This document shows, piece after piece, positions 8,155 through 17,798 of a DNA stretch of 64,000 nucleotides (its first letter is position 1; each line of letters opens with the position of its first letter). A program made the position numbers and the translations under genes. The stretch is from Muribaculaceae bacterium (GTDB lineage Bacteria > Bacteroidota > Bacteroidia > Bacteroidales > Muribaculaceae). The notes beneath the pieces are model-generated. The model had not been told where the DNA came from and ran no database searches. It saw nothing but the letters and a program-made list of their open reading frames with translations. The DNA is taken from assembly GCA_017555085.1 (NCBI GenBank), contig JAFZHD010000040.1, forward strand, positions 106,847-170,846, in the 5' to 3' direction.

Positions 8155-8161
8155 CAATCAC

Positions 8162-8189
8162 AAGGGGAGGAATGAAAATTCCTCCCCTT
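8162..8189 (+). terminator. Terminator after tRNA-Leu
   Basis: A perfect 11-bp stem (8162-8172 with 8179-8189) with a six-base loop lies eight bases after the tRNA; the downstream strand is T-rich. Confidence 0.8.
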
Positions 8190-8225
8190 TCTGCTTTTAT
8201 GGGTTAAGAGATTTCAAAAAAATAG

Positions 8226-8251
8226 CAAAAGCGGCTTGGCGGCCGCTTTTG
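8226..8251. terminator. Second perfect hairpin downstream of tRNA-Leu
   Basis: Ten-bp perfect inverted repeat (8226-8235 with 8242-8251), loop of six. The T tract lies within the 3' arm, so termination is likely but not certain. Confidence 0.5.
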
Positions 8252-8327
8252 TCGTGTTGTAGAATAATGGATTATTCGTTGTTCTTGCGATTGATGAAAT
8301 TGGTGACTGTTTGGAGGTAAAAGAAAA

Positions 8328-8376
8328 AGCCGTGAGAGTCAGGGAAGGTGGACTATCACGGCTGAGTCTTTTTTGT
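8328..8376 (+). ncRNA. Strong hairpin followed by a T tract, possible small RNA 3' end
   Basis: A 13-bp stem with one mismatch (8328-8340 with 8351-8363, ten-base loop) is followed by six T residues (8369-8374). It has terminator form but sits over 300 bases from any upstream protein gene and after two earlier hairpins. It may be the 3' end of a short untranslated transcript from 8190 onward. No promoter was found for it. Confidence 0.3.
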
Positions 8377-8560
8377 GCTTTCAGAGTATCAGCGTTGAAC
8401 TCAAATAAAAAATGTGTTTTTCATAGTATCAGTAAATTTTTCTGTGTGTTTTTCTGCTGTGTGTTTTCCTTGTTGTGTGTTTCTCTTGTTAAGTGTGTGT
8501 CTTTCATAGTATTAGTGTAGAATCTTTTAAGGTGTGTTTTTCATAGTGTTAGTCAGAAAT
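8368..8560. repeat. Degenerate GT-rich direct repeat cluster
   Basis: Four copies of a motif close to TTTCATAGTATCAGT occur near 8379, 8420, 8502 and 8539; the first and last copies are the most diverged. Between and around them GTGTGT followed by T-rich sequence recurs every 15-40 bases (about 8413, 8444, 8460, 8475, 8494, 8532). The strand is strongly G/T biased and poor in C. The interval 8252-8782 has no other gene I can support; 8580-8782 is AT-rich. Confidence 0.6.
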
Positions 8561-8782
8561 CATTGTCTTTCGGTTTTGTATTGCAAATTTAAGTAGGCTT
8601 TTGGATTCGCAAAGAATAGTTGCAATAGTTGTATTTTAAAGATTTTTGCAAAAAATTGCAAGAGTGTGTAATGTGTTGATATATAGCAGATAAGATTAAA
8701 GAAAATATAAAATGCTGCAATAAAATGTTGCCAAATGAATTTTAGTTGATTTATTTTATTAATTTTGTTGCAAAATGATAAT

Positions 8783-10195
8783 ATGAAAGAGATTGTAAAA
8801 CCGAGTTATGCCCGTTTTGTGCTTGAAATGCTCAAAGCAGATAAAGTGGTTGATGAACAAGAAGTTGAGATGCTTAACAAACTGTGCGGCAAAAGAGGTT
8901 TGGAACGCAAACATTTGGTTGAAGCGCAGTCGTTGACATTGAGCGAAGCACACAAACATATTGCAGAATCTTGCGCGGCTGACAAAAAAAACTTAATTTC
9001 TGACATAGATAAAATGTCGATAATAGATAACAACCGTTCGCGAGAGGAGGCGCTGCTGTTGTTGGCGGTGAAGATGTGTTTGGCCGACGAGAAAAAATAC
9101 AGCATCGTGTCGGTGCCGAGTGGTGCGGTCGATTTTGCCCAGTCGCAGGTTGTGTATCTTGAAAACGGTCTTGACAAGCGACTTAATGCTGTGATTAAAG
9201 AGCGCGGCCGCGAGTTGTCAAACGCGTTGAGGGTGGCCGGCTTTGAGTTTATACACATTCCCGCAATCGCCCAACACTATGCCTCGGCACGGTCGGAGTT
9301 TCTCAAAACGATGGTGGCCTATATGTCGCCCACACTTGGCGATGGCGAGATTGACCGCGTGATTGAAATGTTGCGAACAATGACTACGCAGTATTTCAAA
9401 ACCGAGATTTTGGAAAGCCGCCTTGGATTTAACTTCCCGGTGTCAAAGCCGTCGTTGCTCATAAAATTGGGCCGCAGTGCAGTGAACGGCGTTCGCCATT
9501 CCGACTTTTTGCAAATGAGGGTGACGCACAACATTGTCGATGAGGTTAATGCCCTTGTCGATGCGTTTGAAGAATGTGGCAACCACGGACCGGTGCAAAT
9601 CAAAAATGTCAAAGACGAAAAAGGAACATTTGTTTACGACGGGTTTTACAAGACCATCTTTGACATGGTGACCTATCGCCGTGGCTCTCGCAGTCGCATT
9701 GTGATAAACCCGTTGGCAAGAAACCACAGACTTGTAATCGAGAGCGGCGAAAAAAGATATCCCCTTGAACTCGGATTTGGTGAGTCGGCATTGTATGTCT
9801 ATCTGCTGTGCGAGTCGTTGTTGTCGGCCGATGGCAGCGGAGCAAATTTTCGCAATCTTGGAAATCAAAGCTGTAAGCAAATTAAGGCGCGTTATGGCGC
9901 GATATATGAAAAGTTCATACAAAGAGATGCTCCTGATATTACATCTCACAAAATACGCAACCCGATGATTTCGCGCATCAAGAGAGTAGTGAAGGAGTGT
10001 GGGTTGAGCGACGACAAGGCGCTATTTTGCCCCCATGCCGACGAAAACCGGGCGTTTCAAATTGCCGTTGAGATGTCGCAAGTGCAGGTGGTTGAGGACG
10101 GTCAGATAGTGGCGTTTGAGAACTCAGACTTGCGCAAAGTTTATGAAAGAGCCAAACAAAAAGCAGGCAAGGAGTGTTTTAAGAGCGTAAAATAG
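8783..10195 (+). CDS. Unrecognised 470-residue protein with TerB-like N-terminal helices
   Basis: Cytosolic, no signal peptide or membrane helix. The ATG at 8783 (MKEIVKPSYARFVLEML) was chosen over a TTG 18 bases upstream that lies in a -7-like box. Residues 1-110 are helical and acidic with ADKVVDEQEVEML, like the D/E-rich metal-binding helices of TerB-type domains; this match is weak. A middle region with GAVDFAQSQVVYLE follows. The C-terminal third (ALYVYLLCESLLS, then IKARYGAIYEKF and ISRIKRVVKECGLS) looks like a helical or winged-helix module that might bind nucleic acid. It is a single gene next to a repeat-rich intergenic stretch. No function is claimed. Confidence 0.75.
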   Translation: MKEIVKPSYARFVLEMLKADKVVDEQEVEMLNKLCGKRGLERKHLVEAQSLTLSEAHKHIAESCAADKKNLISDIDKMSIIDNNRSREEALLLLAVKMCLADEKKYSIVSVPSGAVDFAQSQVVYLENGLDKRLNAVIKERGRELSNALRVAGFEFIHIPAIAQHYASARSEFLKTMVAYMSPTLGDGEIDRVIEMLRTMTTQYFKTEILESRLGFNFPVSKPSLLIKLGRSAVNGVRHSDFLQMRVTHNIVDEVNALVDAFEECGNHGPVQIKNVKDEKGTFVYDGFYKTIFDMVTYRRGSRSRIVINPLARNHRLVIESGEKRYPLELGFGESALYVYLLCESLLSADGSGANFRNLGNQSCKQIKARYGAIYEKFIQRDAPDITSHKIRNPMISRIKRVVKECGLSDDKALFCPHADENRAFQIAVEMSQVQVVEDGQIVAFENSDLRKVYERAKQKAGKECFKSVK

Positions 10196-10225
10196 AGTTA
10201 TCAGGACCGAAAAATGGTCTAAAAT

Positions 10226-10257
10226 ATTGTGCCATTGTGAAAAAAACACTAAATTTG
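10226..10257 (+). promoter_or_regulatory. Promoter for the pseudouridine synthase gene
   Basis: ATTG at 10226-10229, 20 nt, then TAAATTTG at 10250-10257. The predicted leader is about 160 nt. It contains a small hairpin (about 10295-10316) and is otherwise AT-rich. Confidence 0.5.
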
Positions 10258-10426
10258 TAGTCGCAAAACGGCAGTCAGTGATGACTTTATATAAGCAAAA
10301 CCATGAGGTTGCTTTATAGCATGAAATTGCAAAGATTTTAGGAATATATAAAAACAGAATTCAAACTTATTTTTTTAAGCCGCGAGGCAATCCTTTATTT
10401 AGTATTTAGAAAGTCATAAACCTATT

Positions 10427-11794
10427 ATGGACAGTATTGAAAAGAAACCCAAAAGACCAAGAATCGGTGGCGCTGTCAGTGTAAGTGCCGAAGGCCAAGA
10501 AACCCGTTATGAAAAAGTGAACTACAATCAGGGTGGCGATTATCAATCGGCAGGCGAACGCCGATACAACTCACGCCAAGGCGGATATAACCGTGGCGGC
10601 AACAACTATGGCAATGGTGGCTATAACCGTCAAGGAGGCTACAACCGTTACAACAACGACAACTATCAACCCCGCAATAATCGTGACTACAACTCGTCGG
10701 CCGAAGGAGAAAGCGAAGTTGACGGCAATGTGCATGAAGGATATCAACCCCGTCGTCAACAAGGTGGTTACAACAGCCGCGGATACAACAATAATCGTCA
10801 AGGCGGCTATGGCAACAATCGCCAAGGCGGATACAATAACGGCCGTCAACAAGGCGGCAACCGTCAGGGCGGATATGGTAACAACCGTCAAGGTGGTTAC
10901 AACAACCGTCAGCAAGGCGGTGGCAATCGCCAACAAGGTGGCTATGGCAACAACAGCCGTCGTCCCAACAACAACCGTCGTCAACAAAGCAATGACAGCG
11001 TAATGCCCATGCGTGGCAAGAGTTTCACTCCACGCCCCAAACGCGTTGAGTATGAAATGCCCATCATGGACCCCAACGAACAAATGCGTCTCAACAAATT
11101 CATGGCAAACGCAGGTATCTGTTCTCGCCGTGAAGCCGACGAATTTATCCAACAAGGTCTTGTTAAGGTTAACGGCGTAGTGGTAACCGAACTCGGAACA
11201 AAAATCTCACACAGCGATACAGTTGAATATGATGAAAAGATTGTTACACTCGAAAGCAAGTGCTACATTCTTCTCAACAAACCCAAAGATTGCGTGACAA
11301 CAGCCGACGACCCCAATGGCCGCATGACTGTTATGGACTTGGTGAAGGGTGCTTGCAACGAGCGCATCTATCCCGTTGGCCGCCTCGACCGCAATACAAC
11401 AGGTGTGTTGTTGCTCACTAACGACGGTGACCTCGCTTCAAAATTGACTCACCCCAAATATGTGAAGAAAAAAATCTACCATGTGTGGTGTGACAAAGAT
11501 ATTTCAGAAGATGATATGCAACGCATTGCCGACGGTATCGAACTCGAAGACGGTCCCATTCATGCCGATGCAATCAGTTATGCAACTGAAACAGCCTACA
11601 ACCAAGCAGGTATCGAAATTCACTCTGGTCGCAACCGCATCGTTCGCCGCATCTTTGAATCGCTCGGTTATCATGTAACCAAACTCGACCGCGTTTACTT
11701 TGCCGGCTTGACCAAAAAGAATTTGCCCCGCGGCCGTTGGCGCTATCTCACACAAGAAGAAGTTAATTTCTTGAAAATGGGCTCATTTGAATAA
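10427..11794 (+). CDS. RluB/RsuA-type 23S rRNA pseudouridine synthase with long Gly/Arg/Asn/Gln tail
   Basis: This 455-residue protein is a fusion of a disordered N-terminus and a standard pseudouridine synthase. Residues about 25-200 are built of repeated RQGGYN, GGYGNN and QQGGN units rich in Gly, Tyr, Asn, Gln and Arg. An S4 RNA-binding domain follows ([20 protein letters not shown], near 223-242). The catalytic domain has the conserved [19 protein letters not shown] with the catalytic Asp, then [15 protein letters not shown]. The enzyme should isomerise a uridine in 23S rRNA helix 69-93 region as RluB/RluF do; the exact site is not shown. The tail may bind RNA or form condensates, by analogy with RGG proteins. 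AsnS follows 26 nt later. Confidence 0.88.
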   Translation: MDSIEKKPKRPRIGGAVSVSAEGQETRYEKVNYNQGGDYQSAGERRYNSRQGGYNRGGNNYGNGGYNRQGGYNRYNNDNYQPRNNRDYNSSAEGESEVDGNVHEGYQPRRQQGGYNSRGYNNNRQGGYGNNRQGGYNNGRQQGGNRQGGYGNNRQGGYNNRQQGGGNRQQGGYGNNSRRPNNNRRQQSNDSVMPMRGKSFTPRPKRVEYEMPIMDPNEQMRLNKFMANAGICSRREADEFIQQGLVKVNGVVVTELGTKISHSDTVEYDEKIVTLESKCYILLNKPKDCVTTADDPNGRMTVMDLVKGACNERIYPVGRLDRNTTGVLLLTNDGDLASKLTHPKYVKKKIYHVWCDKDISEDDMQRIADGIELEDGPIHADAISYATETAYNQAGIEIHSGRNRIVRRIFESLGYHVTKLDRVYFAGLTKKNLPRGRWRYLTQEEVNFLKMGSFE

Positions 11795-11820
11795 TCAATA
11801 ACAAAATCACATACAAAGCA

Positions 11821-13218
11821 ATGAAAAGAACTAAAATTGTCGACATATTTGCCCCCGAACTCATCGGTAATCAGGTGAGCGTAAAAGGTTGGGTGCGCAC
11901 TCGTCGCGGCAACAAGCAAGTGCAGTTTGTTGCGCTCAACGACGGCTCTACAATCAAAAACATTCAGATTGTTTTTGACATGGCCAAGTTTGATGAAGAG
12001 CAGTTGAAACCCGTAACCACAGGTGCAAGTATTCATGTAATCGGTCAGTTGGTAGAATCAATGGGTAAAGGTCAAACATGTGAAATTCAAGCCGAATCGC
12101 TTGAAATTTACGGTACAGCCGACCCCGACACATATCCCTTGCAGAAGAAAGGACACACATTTGAGTTCCTTCGCGAAAAGGCTCACTTGCGTCCCCGCAC
12201 CAACACATTTGGTGCAATCTTCCGCATCCGTCACCACATGGCTATCGCCATCCACCAATTCTTCCACGACCACGGCTTCTTCTATTTCCACACACCCATC
12301 ATCACAGCATCTGACTGTGAAGGTGCAGGTCAAATGTTCCAAGTAACAACAAAGAACCTCTATGACTTGAAGAAAGACGAGAACGGCTCAATCATTTATG
12401 ACGACGACTTCTTTGGTAAACAAGCAAGCCTCACAGTATCAGGTCAGTTAGAAGGCGAGTTGGCTGCAACAGCACTCGGCTCAATCTACACATTCGGTCC
12501 CACATTCCGTGCCGAAAACTCTAACACTCCCCGCCACTTGGCCGAGTTTTGGATGGTAGAACCCGAAGTTGCGTTTGCTGACCTAAACGACTTGATGGAC
12601 CTTGAAGAAGAGTTTATCAAATACTGTGTGAACTGGGCGCTTAACAACTGTAAAGATGACCTCGAATTCCTCAACAACATGATTGACAAGGGCTTGATTG
12701 AGCGCTTGCAAGAAGTTGTGAAAACCGAGTTTGTTCGCTTGCCCTACACCGAAGGCATCAAGATTCTCGAAGATGCAATCGCCGCAGGCAAGAAATTTGA
12801 ATTCCCCGTATATTGGGGTTGCGACCTTGCAAGCGAACACGAACGCTATCTCGTGGAAGAGCACTTCAAGAAACCCGTCATCATGACCGACTATCCCAAG
12901 GATATCAAGGCATTCTACATGAAACTCAATGCCGACGGCAAGACAGTTCAAGGTACCGATGTATTGTTCCCCCAAATCGGCGAAATCATTGGCGGTAGTG
13001 TTCGTGAAGAAAGTTACGACAAGTTGATGACTCGCATCGAGGAAATGAACATCCCCATGAAAGACATGTGGTGGTATCTCGACACTCGTCGTTTTGGTAC
13101 AGTGCCTCATGCAGGTTTCGGTCTCGGTTTCGAACGCTTGTTGCTCTTTGTGACAGGTATGACAAACATCCGCGACGTGATTCCCTTCCCCCGCACTCCA
13201 AACAACGCCGAATTCTAA
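11821..13218 (+). CDS. asnS: Asparaginyl-tRNA synthetase
   Basis: This 465-residue class IIb synthetase charges tRNA-Asn. The N-terminal OB-fold anticodon-binding domain has [23 protein letters not shown]. Motif 2 lies around [22 protein letters not shown], and motif 3 is [16 protein letters not shown] near the end. The asparagine-type [11 protein letters not shown], rather than the aspartyl form, supports AsnS. Length is normal. It is probably co-transcribed with the pseudouridine synthase gene, and a strong terminator follows. Confidence 0.96.
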   Translation: MKRTKIVDIFAPELIGNQVSVKGWVRTRRGNKQVQFVALNDGSTIKNIQIVFDMAKFDEEQLKPVTTGASIHVIGQLVESMGKGQTCEIQAESLEIYGTADPDTYPLQKKGHTFEFLREKAHLRPRTNTFGAIFRIRHHMAIAIHQFFHDHGFFYFHTPIITASDCEGAGQMFQVTTKNLYDLKKDENGSIIYDDDFFGKQASLTVSGQLEGELAATALGSIYTFGPTFRAENSNTPRHLAEFWMVEPEVAFADLNDLMDLEEEFIKYCVNWALNNCKDDLEFLNNMIDKGLIERLQEVVKTEFVRLPYTEGIKILEDAIAAGKKFEFPVYWGCDLASEHERYLVEEHFKKPVIMTDYPKDIKAFYMKLNADGKTVQGTDVLFPQIGEIIGGSVREESYDKLMTRIEEMNIPMKDMWWYLDTRRFGTVPHAGFGLGFERLLLFVTGMTNIRDVIPFPRTPNNAEF

Positions 13219-13242
13219 TCAGGCAAACTGTCAGAATAACAA

Positions 13243-13275
13243 CAAAGCCACATCCTTTTGGGTGTGGCTTTTGTT
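13243..13275 (+). terminator. Terminator after asnS
   Basis: Stem of about 12 bp (13243-13255 with 13261-13273, one G-U pair), loop TTTTG, T-rich 3' side. Confidence 0.8.
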
Positions 13276-13404
13276 ATATATATGTAATGCATCGCAAGTG
13301 TGACTATGCTAAGGTTTCGAGCCTTAAAATCAAATAGTAAAAAAAGCCTAATGATTGGATAGAATTATAAGACAAGCGTAGTATCAGGTTAAGTGAAAAA
13401 TAAC

Positions 13405-13412
13405 TATCTTTG
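13405..13412 (+). promoter_or_regulatory. -7 box for the lipoprotein gene at 13441
   Basis: TATCTTTG about 28 bases before the start codon; no clear -33 element. Confidence 0.4.
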
Positions 13413-13440
13413 CACATAGAATAAGGACGCTATTATATTT

Positions 13441-13827
13441 ATGGAGAAAATCCTGAGGTTCTTTGTTTTGGCATTGTTGGCAACAGTCGCTTTGGTCGGC
13501 TGTTCAACAGAGTTTGACTCATCGGTTAACGTGAGTCAAACCAATGCGTCACCATCAGCAATAGATGTTTATGATTTAGACTGTGCTACACCTAATCTTG
13601 AATTACTCCTCCCGCGCCAATACACAGGCCTTACTAATGCTTACAGAACACATACTACGGTCAAAAGGCCGAGTAATAGGCATAAGAATAACATAGAATT
13701 TGTGAAGAGAGGCAAAGTTATCAATGTTTGTCTCGGAAACTTTGTTCAACAAGAATCTTTTAAAAATCTACATCGTTTTGTCAGGTCTGCAACATGGTTG
13801 ATTAGTCTTGGCAAACTTGTCATTTAG
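13441..13827 (+). CDS. Small orphan lipoprotein
   Basis: This 128-residue protein begins with a hydrophobic signal and the lipobox LVGC, Cys21 being the lipidation site. The rest (SVNVSQTNASPSAIDVYDLD, then a basic middle TVKRPSNRHKNN) matches no family I know. It carries four further cysteines or fewer, and has no obvious domain. It has its own -7 box and is followed by a small membrane protein gene 115 nt later. It is probably surface or periplasmic. Whether it is a complete gene or a remnant of a longer one cannot be decided. Confidence 0.6.
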   Translation: MEKILRFFVLALLATVALVGCSTEFDSSVNVSQTNASPSAIDVYDLDCATPNLELLLPRQYTGLTNAYRTHTTVKRPSNRHKNNIEFVKRGKVINVCLGNFVQQESFKNLHRFVRSATWLISLGKLVI

Positions 13828-13942
13828 CATTTTGGAATAACGGATATTTGGCGACATCTTCTTTCAAACAAGGAGATGCCGAATGTCGTCGTATGTGTTA
13901 TTGATTAAGAAAATTATGCATAATAAAAACCAAAATTGTTAA

Positions 13943-14383
13943 ATGGAAAAGAAGTTTATTAGAGTTCGCTCAAAAAAAGATGTCATTATATCTGCATCGC
14001 TCATAATTGCCGGTTTGGTCCTTGCGCTCATTCCCGAAAGCGTTGATGTCAATCTCGGAGGATATGCCTTAATAGCCGTTGGCGTTTCGCTTGCGTGTAT
14101 ATTGAAAACTAACTACAAAAATGTCGAAACTCAACAAATGTATATCAAAAAAGAGTTTTATTTTAGCGGAGACAAGAAAACTCATATTTTGTCGGCATTG
14201 AAAACATGTAGCGGGTCGATTGATTTGTCACAAGACCGAAAAGGACAAGCATTGATGCTGAAAGTCTATTATTGTCCCAAGTCACATAATGCCTATATGC
14301 AACTTTATGAATATGTACCTCATCAGTATGAACCTTGTTCGCAAGTCTATGAGGTTGATAAGGTTGAAAATCTATTAAAGTAG
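13943..14383 (+). CDS. Small membrane protein of unknown function
   Basis: This 146-residue protein has two adjacent membrane helices near the N-terminus (about 17-33, VIISASLIIAGLVLALIP, and 40-55, GGYALIAVGVSLACIL). A cytosolic or periplasmic domain of about 90 residues follows. That domain reads FYFSGDKKTHILSAL and later LMLKVYYCPKSHNAYMQLYEY, which looks like an alpha/beta fold. No family is recognised. It lies 83 nt upstream of the Na/phosphate transporter. Confidence 0.65.
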   Translation: MEKKFIRVRSKKDVIISASLIIAGLVLALIPESVDVNLGGYALIAVGVSLACILKTNYKNVETQQMYIKKEFYFSGDKKTHILSALKTCSGSIDLSQDRKGQALMLKVYYCPKSHNAYMQLYEYVPHQYEPCSQVYEVDKVENLLK

Positions 14384-14465
14384 TGTTTCTAATTTTTGCA
14401 GCGGCATCACCGGCAGGTGTTGTTTTGGTTGCAGACAGTCTTGTTACAAATCAAATTTATTAAAA

Positions 14466-16199
14466 ATGGAATTATTTCAGATATTATCGTTGTTGGGAGC
14501 ATTAGGTATGTTCCTATATGGAATGAACCTAATGAGTTCGGGCCTGCAAAAAGTGTCGGGCGATAAACTTCGCGGTTTGTTGTCGGCAATGACATCTAAT
14601 CCCTTTAAGGGAGTGTTGACGGGGTTGGGGATAACCTCAGTAATTCAATCGTCATCGGCGACAACCGTTATGGTTGTGAGTTTTGTAAATGCCGGATTAC
14701 TATCGCTCATGCAAGCGATAGGGGTTATTATGGGCGCAAATATAGGTACGACAGTTACGGCATGGCTAGTGTCGTGGCTCGGATTTAAGGCCGATATATC
14801 AATTCTCGCAATACCGTTGATGGCGTTGGGTTTCTTGTTCTCAAATTCAAAGAAAAATAAACGGCAGAATATAGGTGAACTTATAGTCGGTTTCTGTCTT
14901 TTGTTCCTTGGTCTGTCATTTATGAAGGAATCGATACCCGACTTAAACGAAACACCACAGGTATTAGAGTTTGTGAAAAGTTGGTCAAGTTATGGGTTTG
15001 GTTCTGTGCTGATATTCTTGCTGTTTGGCACCATATTAACCTTGGTTCTTCAATCATCATCGGCAACAATGGCAATTACACTCATTATGTTAAGCATGGG
15101 GTGGATACCGTTTGATATGGCTTGTGCCATGGTGTTGGGCGAGAATATAGGCACGACAATTACCGCAAACATTGCTGCAGCGGTAGGTAATACCCAGGCC
15201 AAGCGGGCGGCGATGTCTCACACGATATTCAATGTGTTTGGCGTGGTATGGGCGTTATTGTTCTTCAAGCCGTTTCTTGCTCTTGTCGGTGCAATTATCG
15301 AGGCATTTGGCTTGCCCAATCCGGCATCAGACGGGTTTGTGGTTAGTGGCTCGGCATCAGCCAGCAGTACAGCCGCATTATATGGCCTATCAATGTTGCA
15401 CACCTTGTTCAACACAATCAACACCTTGATATTGATATGGTTTGTTAAATACATGGAAAAGGCAGTTGTGTGGATCGTTAAAGCCCCCAAAAATCAAGAG
15501 GAAGAAGCATTTAGGCTTAAATATATTTCGGCTGGTCGTGTTGCTGCACCCGAACTTGCCGCCGAGCAGGCTTTTGACGAGATTATACACTTTGCCCGCA
15601 TATCAAAAAACGGTCTTGGATATGCCAAGTTGGCAATATCAGAGCCCGACTCTGATAAGTTTGAAGAATTGCGAGGCAAATTGGTTAAGTATGAGGAGAT
15701 TTCTGACAGAATAGAATATGAGATAGCATCATTCTTAAATGGTGTATCGGCTGGAGACATCAGTGAAATAACCTCAATAAAGATTAAGACGATGTATAAA
15801 ATAATCAGCGAATTAGAATCGTTGGGCGATTCGGGCGAGGCCATTAGTCGCATTCTTTCAAGACGGAATGTTCACAAGAAAAGTTTTAGTGAGGACACGA
15901 TAAAAAATCTTCAAGGTATGGCCGATACGGTTGACGCGGCTTATAGTGTGATGATTGAAAATCTTGAAGCCGCCCATAAAGGCACACTAACTAATATTAT
16001 GAATGCCTATAATTGTGAAAATCGCATTAATGAATTGAGAAATATGCTCCGCGATGCCGAAATTGAGCAAATGGAAAGCGGCAAAAAGACCTATCAGGCA
16101 AGTGTGTATTATATGGATATTGTGAACGAATTTGAGCGTATGGGCGATTTCATAATCAACATATCGCAAGACTTGGAAAGGTCGTTTATTCATAAATAG
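14466..16199 (+). CDS. Na/Pi cotransporter family protein with PhoU-like C-terminus
   Basis: This 577-residue inner-membrane transporter has two inverted repeats, each with a QSSSATT-type signature (VIQSSSATTVMVVSF and VLQSSSATMAITLIM). These are the hallmark of the NptA/PF02690 phosphate:sodium family. The C-terminal part, from about residue 350, is a soluble helical region with PhoU-like heptads (EFERMGDFIINISQDLERS). It probably imports phosphate with sodium, or acts as a regulator of phosphate uptake. Length is standard for the fused form. Confidence 0.9.
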   Translation: MELFQILSLLGALGMFLYGMNLMSSGLQKVSGDKLRGLLSAMTSNPFKGVLTGLGITSVIQSSSATTVMVVSFVNAGLLSLMQAIGVIMGANIGTTVTAWLVSWLGFKADISILAIPLMALGFLFSNSKKNKRQNIGELIVGFCLLFLGLSFMKESIPDLNETPQVLEFVKSWSSYGFGSVLIFLLFGTILTLVLQSSSATMAITLIMLSMGWIPFDMACAMVLGENIGTTITANIAAAVGNTQAKRAAMSHTIFNVFGVVWALLFFKPFLALVGAIIEAFGLPNPASDGFVVSGSASASSTAALYGLSMLHTLFNTINTLILIWFVKYMEKAVVWIVKAPKNQEEEAFRLKYISAGRVAAPELAAEQAFDEIIHFARISKNGLGYAKLAISEPDSDKFEELRGKLVKYEEISDRIEYEIASFLNGVSAGDISEITSIKIKTMYKIISELESLGDSGEAISRILSRRNVHKKSFSEDTIKNLQGMADTVDAAYSVMIENLEAAHKGTLTNIMNAYNCENRINELRNMLRDAEIEQMESGKKTYQASVYYMDIVNEFERMGDFIINISQDLERSFIHK

Positions 16200-16245
16200 G
16201 CCAAAATCTTGTGGCGTACAAGCCATTGATTTTAGCTCAAAACAT

Positions 16246-16278
16246 TAACGCCCCGTACATCATATGTGCGAGGCGTTA
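16246..16278. terminator. Bidirectional terminator between convergent genes
   Basis: Outer stem TAACGCC/GGCGTTA (16246-16252 with 16272-16278), then an inner stem CGTACAT/ATGTGCG with one G-U pair. It lies between the transporter stop and the aldehyde dehydrogenase stop. Confidence 0.75.
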
Positions 16279-16319
16279 CTATAAAAGTTGTTGTCAATTT
16301 ACATAGGGGAGTAGTGCCG

Positions 16320-17705
16320 TTATAGAATTTTCTTGACGAGCGAAAACATTTTGTAGGGCATATAGCGAAATGGCAGGTCGATGCGTGTTGATGAAGCAAT
16401 GATGCTGCGAGTGTGGCTGAATGCCTCAAAACTTTCCTTGCCGTGGTAGCTGCCCATGCCCGAATTGCCTACACCGCCAAATGGTACATTTTCGTTGGCA
16501 ATGTGCATAATCACATCGTTGATGCAACCGCCGCCCGATGAGGTGTTGCGAACCATGGTCCAACCGTCGCTCTCGTTGCCAAAGAAGTAGAGGGCGAGAG
16601 GTTTGGGACGTGAGTTTATAAATGAAGTGGCTGTGGCGAGAAACGGCTCGTCGGTGTCAAAGGTGATTACGGGCAACACCGGGCCGAAAATCTCTTCGGT
16701 CATCACAGGCGAGTCAAGTGCGGGGTTGTCGAGCAATGTCGGCTCAATGTAGCGTTGGGTGGCGTCAAACGAGCCTCCATATAGCACCTTTGAGTCTTTG
16801 ATATATTGTGTGATGCGCTCAAAGGCTTTGTCGTTGACTATTCTCACATAATGCTTGTCGGCTTTGATGTCGTCGCCGTGAAGAATCTTCACTTCGGCCT
16901 CAAAAGCAGCCACAAACTCGGCTTTAACATCTTTGTGTATCAGCAGATAGTCGGGGGCAATGCATGTTTGACCGCTGTTGAGGGTTTTGCCCCAAGCCAA
17001 TCGGCGTGCTGCCACTTTTATGTCGGCACATTTGTCAACGATGCACGGACTTTTGCCACCGAGTTCAAGCACCACCGGGGTCAGGTTTTTGGCTGCTGCT
17101 GCCATAACGGTAGTGGCCAGTGCCGGGCTGCCGGTGAAAAAAATAATGTCCCATTTGTGAGCAAGCAAAGCCGTGTTGACATCGCGATTGCCTTGAACCA
17201 CGGCAATGTATTCCTTGTCAAACGTCTCGCTAATCATTTGCTCAATGACATTTGACACATTGGGTACATAGGGCGAGGGCTTGAGCATAGCGGTGCAGCC
17301 GGCCGAGATTGCGCCCACAAGCGGGTTGAGCAGCAGTTGAACGGGGTAGTTCCACGGTGCGATAATCAGCGCATTGCCAAGCGGCTCTTTGGTGATGTAA
17401 CTGCGCGACGGAAACAGTTTCAGCGGGGTTGACACTCGCTTGCGTTTGGCCCAGCAGTCAATGTTGTTCAAATGATTTTTAATCTCGGCTTTCACAATGC
17501 TCGTTTCGGTCAAAAACGCCTCTTCATACGACTTATGAAGGTCGGTCCACAATGCGTCATAAAGTCGGCTTTCCCACTTGTCTAATGCGTCGAGCATACG
17601 GCGGAGCATTTGTTTGCGAAACTTGATGTCGAGAGTTGCACCCGACTCAAAATGTCGTCGTTGGGCGAGAGTTATATCGTTGATGTTTTTAATAAAATCG
17701 GTCAT
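16320..17705 (-). CDS. Aldehyde dehydrogenase (class 3-like)
   Basis: This 461-residue NAD(P)-dependent aldehyde dehydrogenase has the catalytic Cys in NSGQTCIAPDYLL and the general-base Glu in LELGGKSPCIVD. Its short length and lack of an N-terminal extension match the class 3 / fatty aldehyde group. The C-terminus MPYKMFSLVKKIL is basic and amphipathic and may touch the membrane, as in fatty-aldehyde enzymes. The acyl-CoA ligase gene lies about 300 nt upstream on the same strand, so a link to fatty acyl metabolism is possible. The substrate is not known. Confidence 0.88.
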   Translation of the reverse strand: MTDFIKNINDITLAQRRHFESGATLDIKFRKQMLRRMLDALDKWESRLYDALWTDLHKSYEEAFLTETSIVKAEIKNHLNNIDCWAKRKRVSTPLKLFPSRSYITKEPLGNALIIAPWNYPVQLLLNPLVGAISAGCTAMLKPSPYVPNVSNVIEQMISETFDKEYIAVVQGNRDVNTALLAHKWDIIFFTGSPALATTVMAAAAKNLTPVVLELGGKSPCIVDKCADIKVAARRLAWGKTLNSGQTCIAPDYLLIHKDVKAEFVAAFEAEVKILHGDDIKADKHYVRIVNDKAFERITQYIKDSKVLYGGSFDATQRYIEPTLLDNPALDSPVMTEEIFGPVLPVITFDTDEPFLATATSFINSRPKPLALYFFGNESDGWTMVRNTSSGGGCINDVIMHIANENVPFGGVGNSGMGSYHGKESFEAFSHTRSIIASSTRIDLPFRYMPYKMFSLVKKIL

Positions 17706-17798
17706 AATGGGTAGTTTACTTATTATTCAAACGATAATCCCGCGCAAATGTTTTATAAGCCATTGTCAAAAATTTTGAGTTAAAAGTGTTACGCTTTA

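Noticed and set aside
8009..8320. Open frame running across tRNA-Leu
   Set aside because: It covers a well-formed tRNA and its terminator and has no family resemblance.
8368..8560. CRISPR array
   Set aside because: The repeats are degenerate and irregularly spaced, with no uniform spacers and no cas genes in the window.
10571..11155. Valine/alanine/threonine-rich open frame antisense to the pseudouridine synthase tail
   Set aside because: It is the mirror image of the Gly/Tyr/Asn/Gln repeat, so its hydrophobic look is a by-product of the repeated codons.
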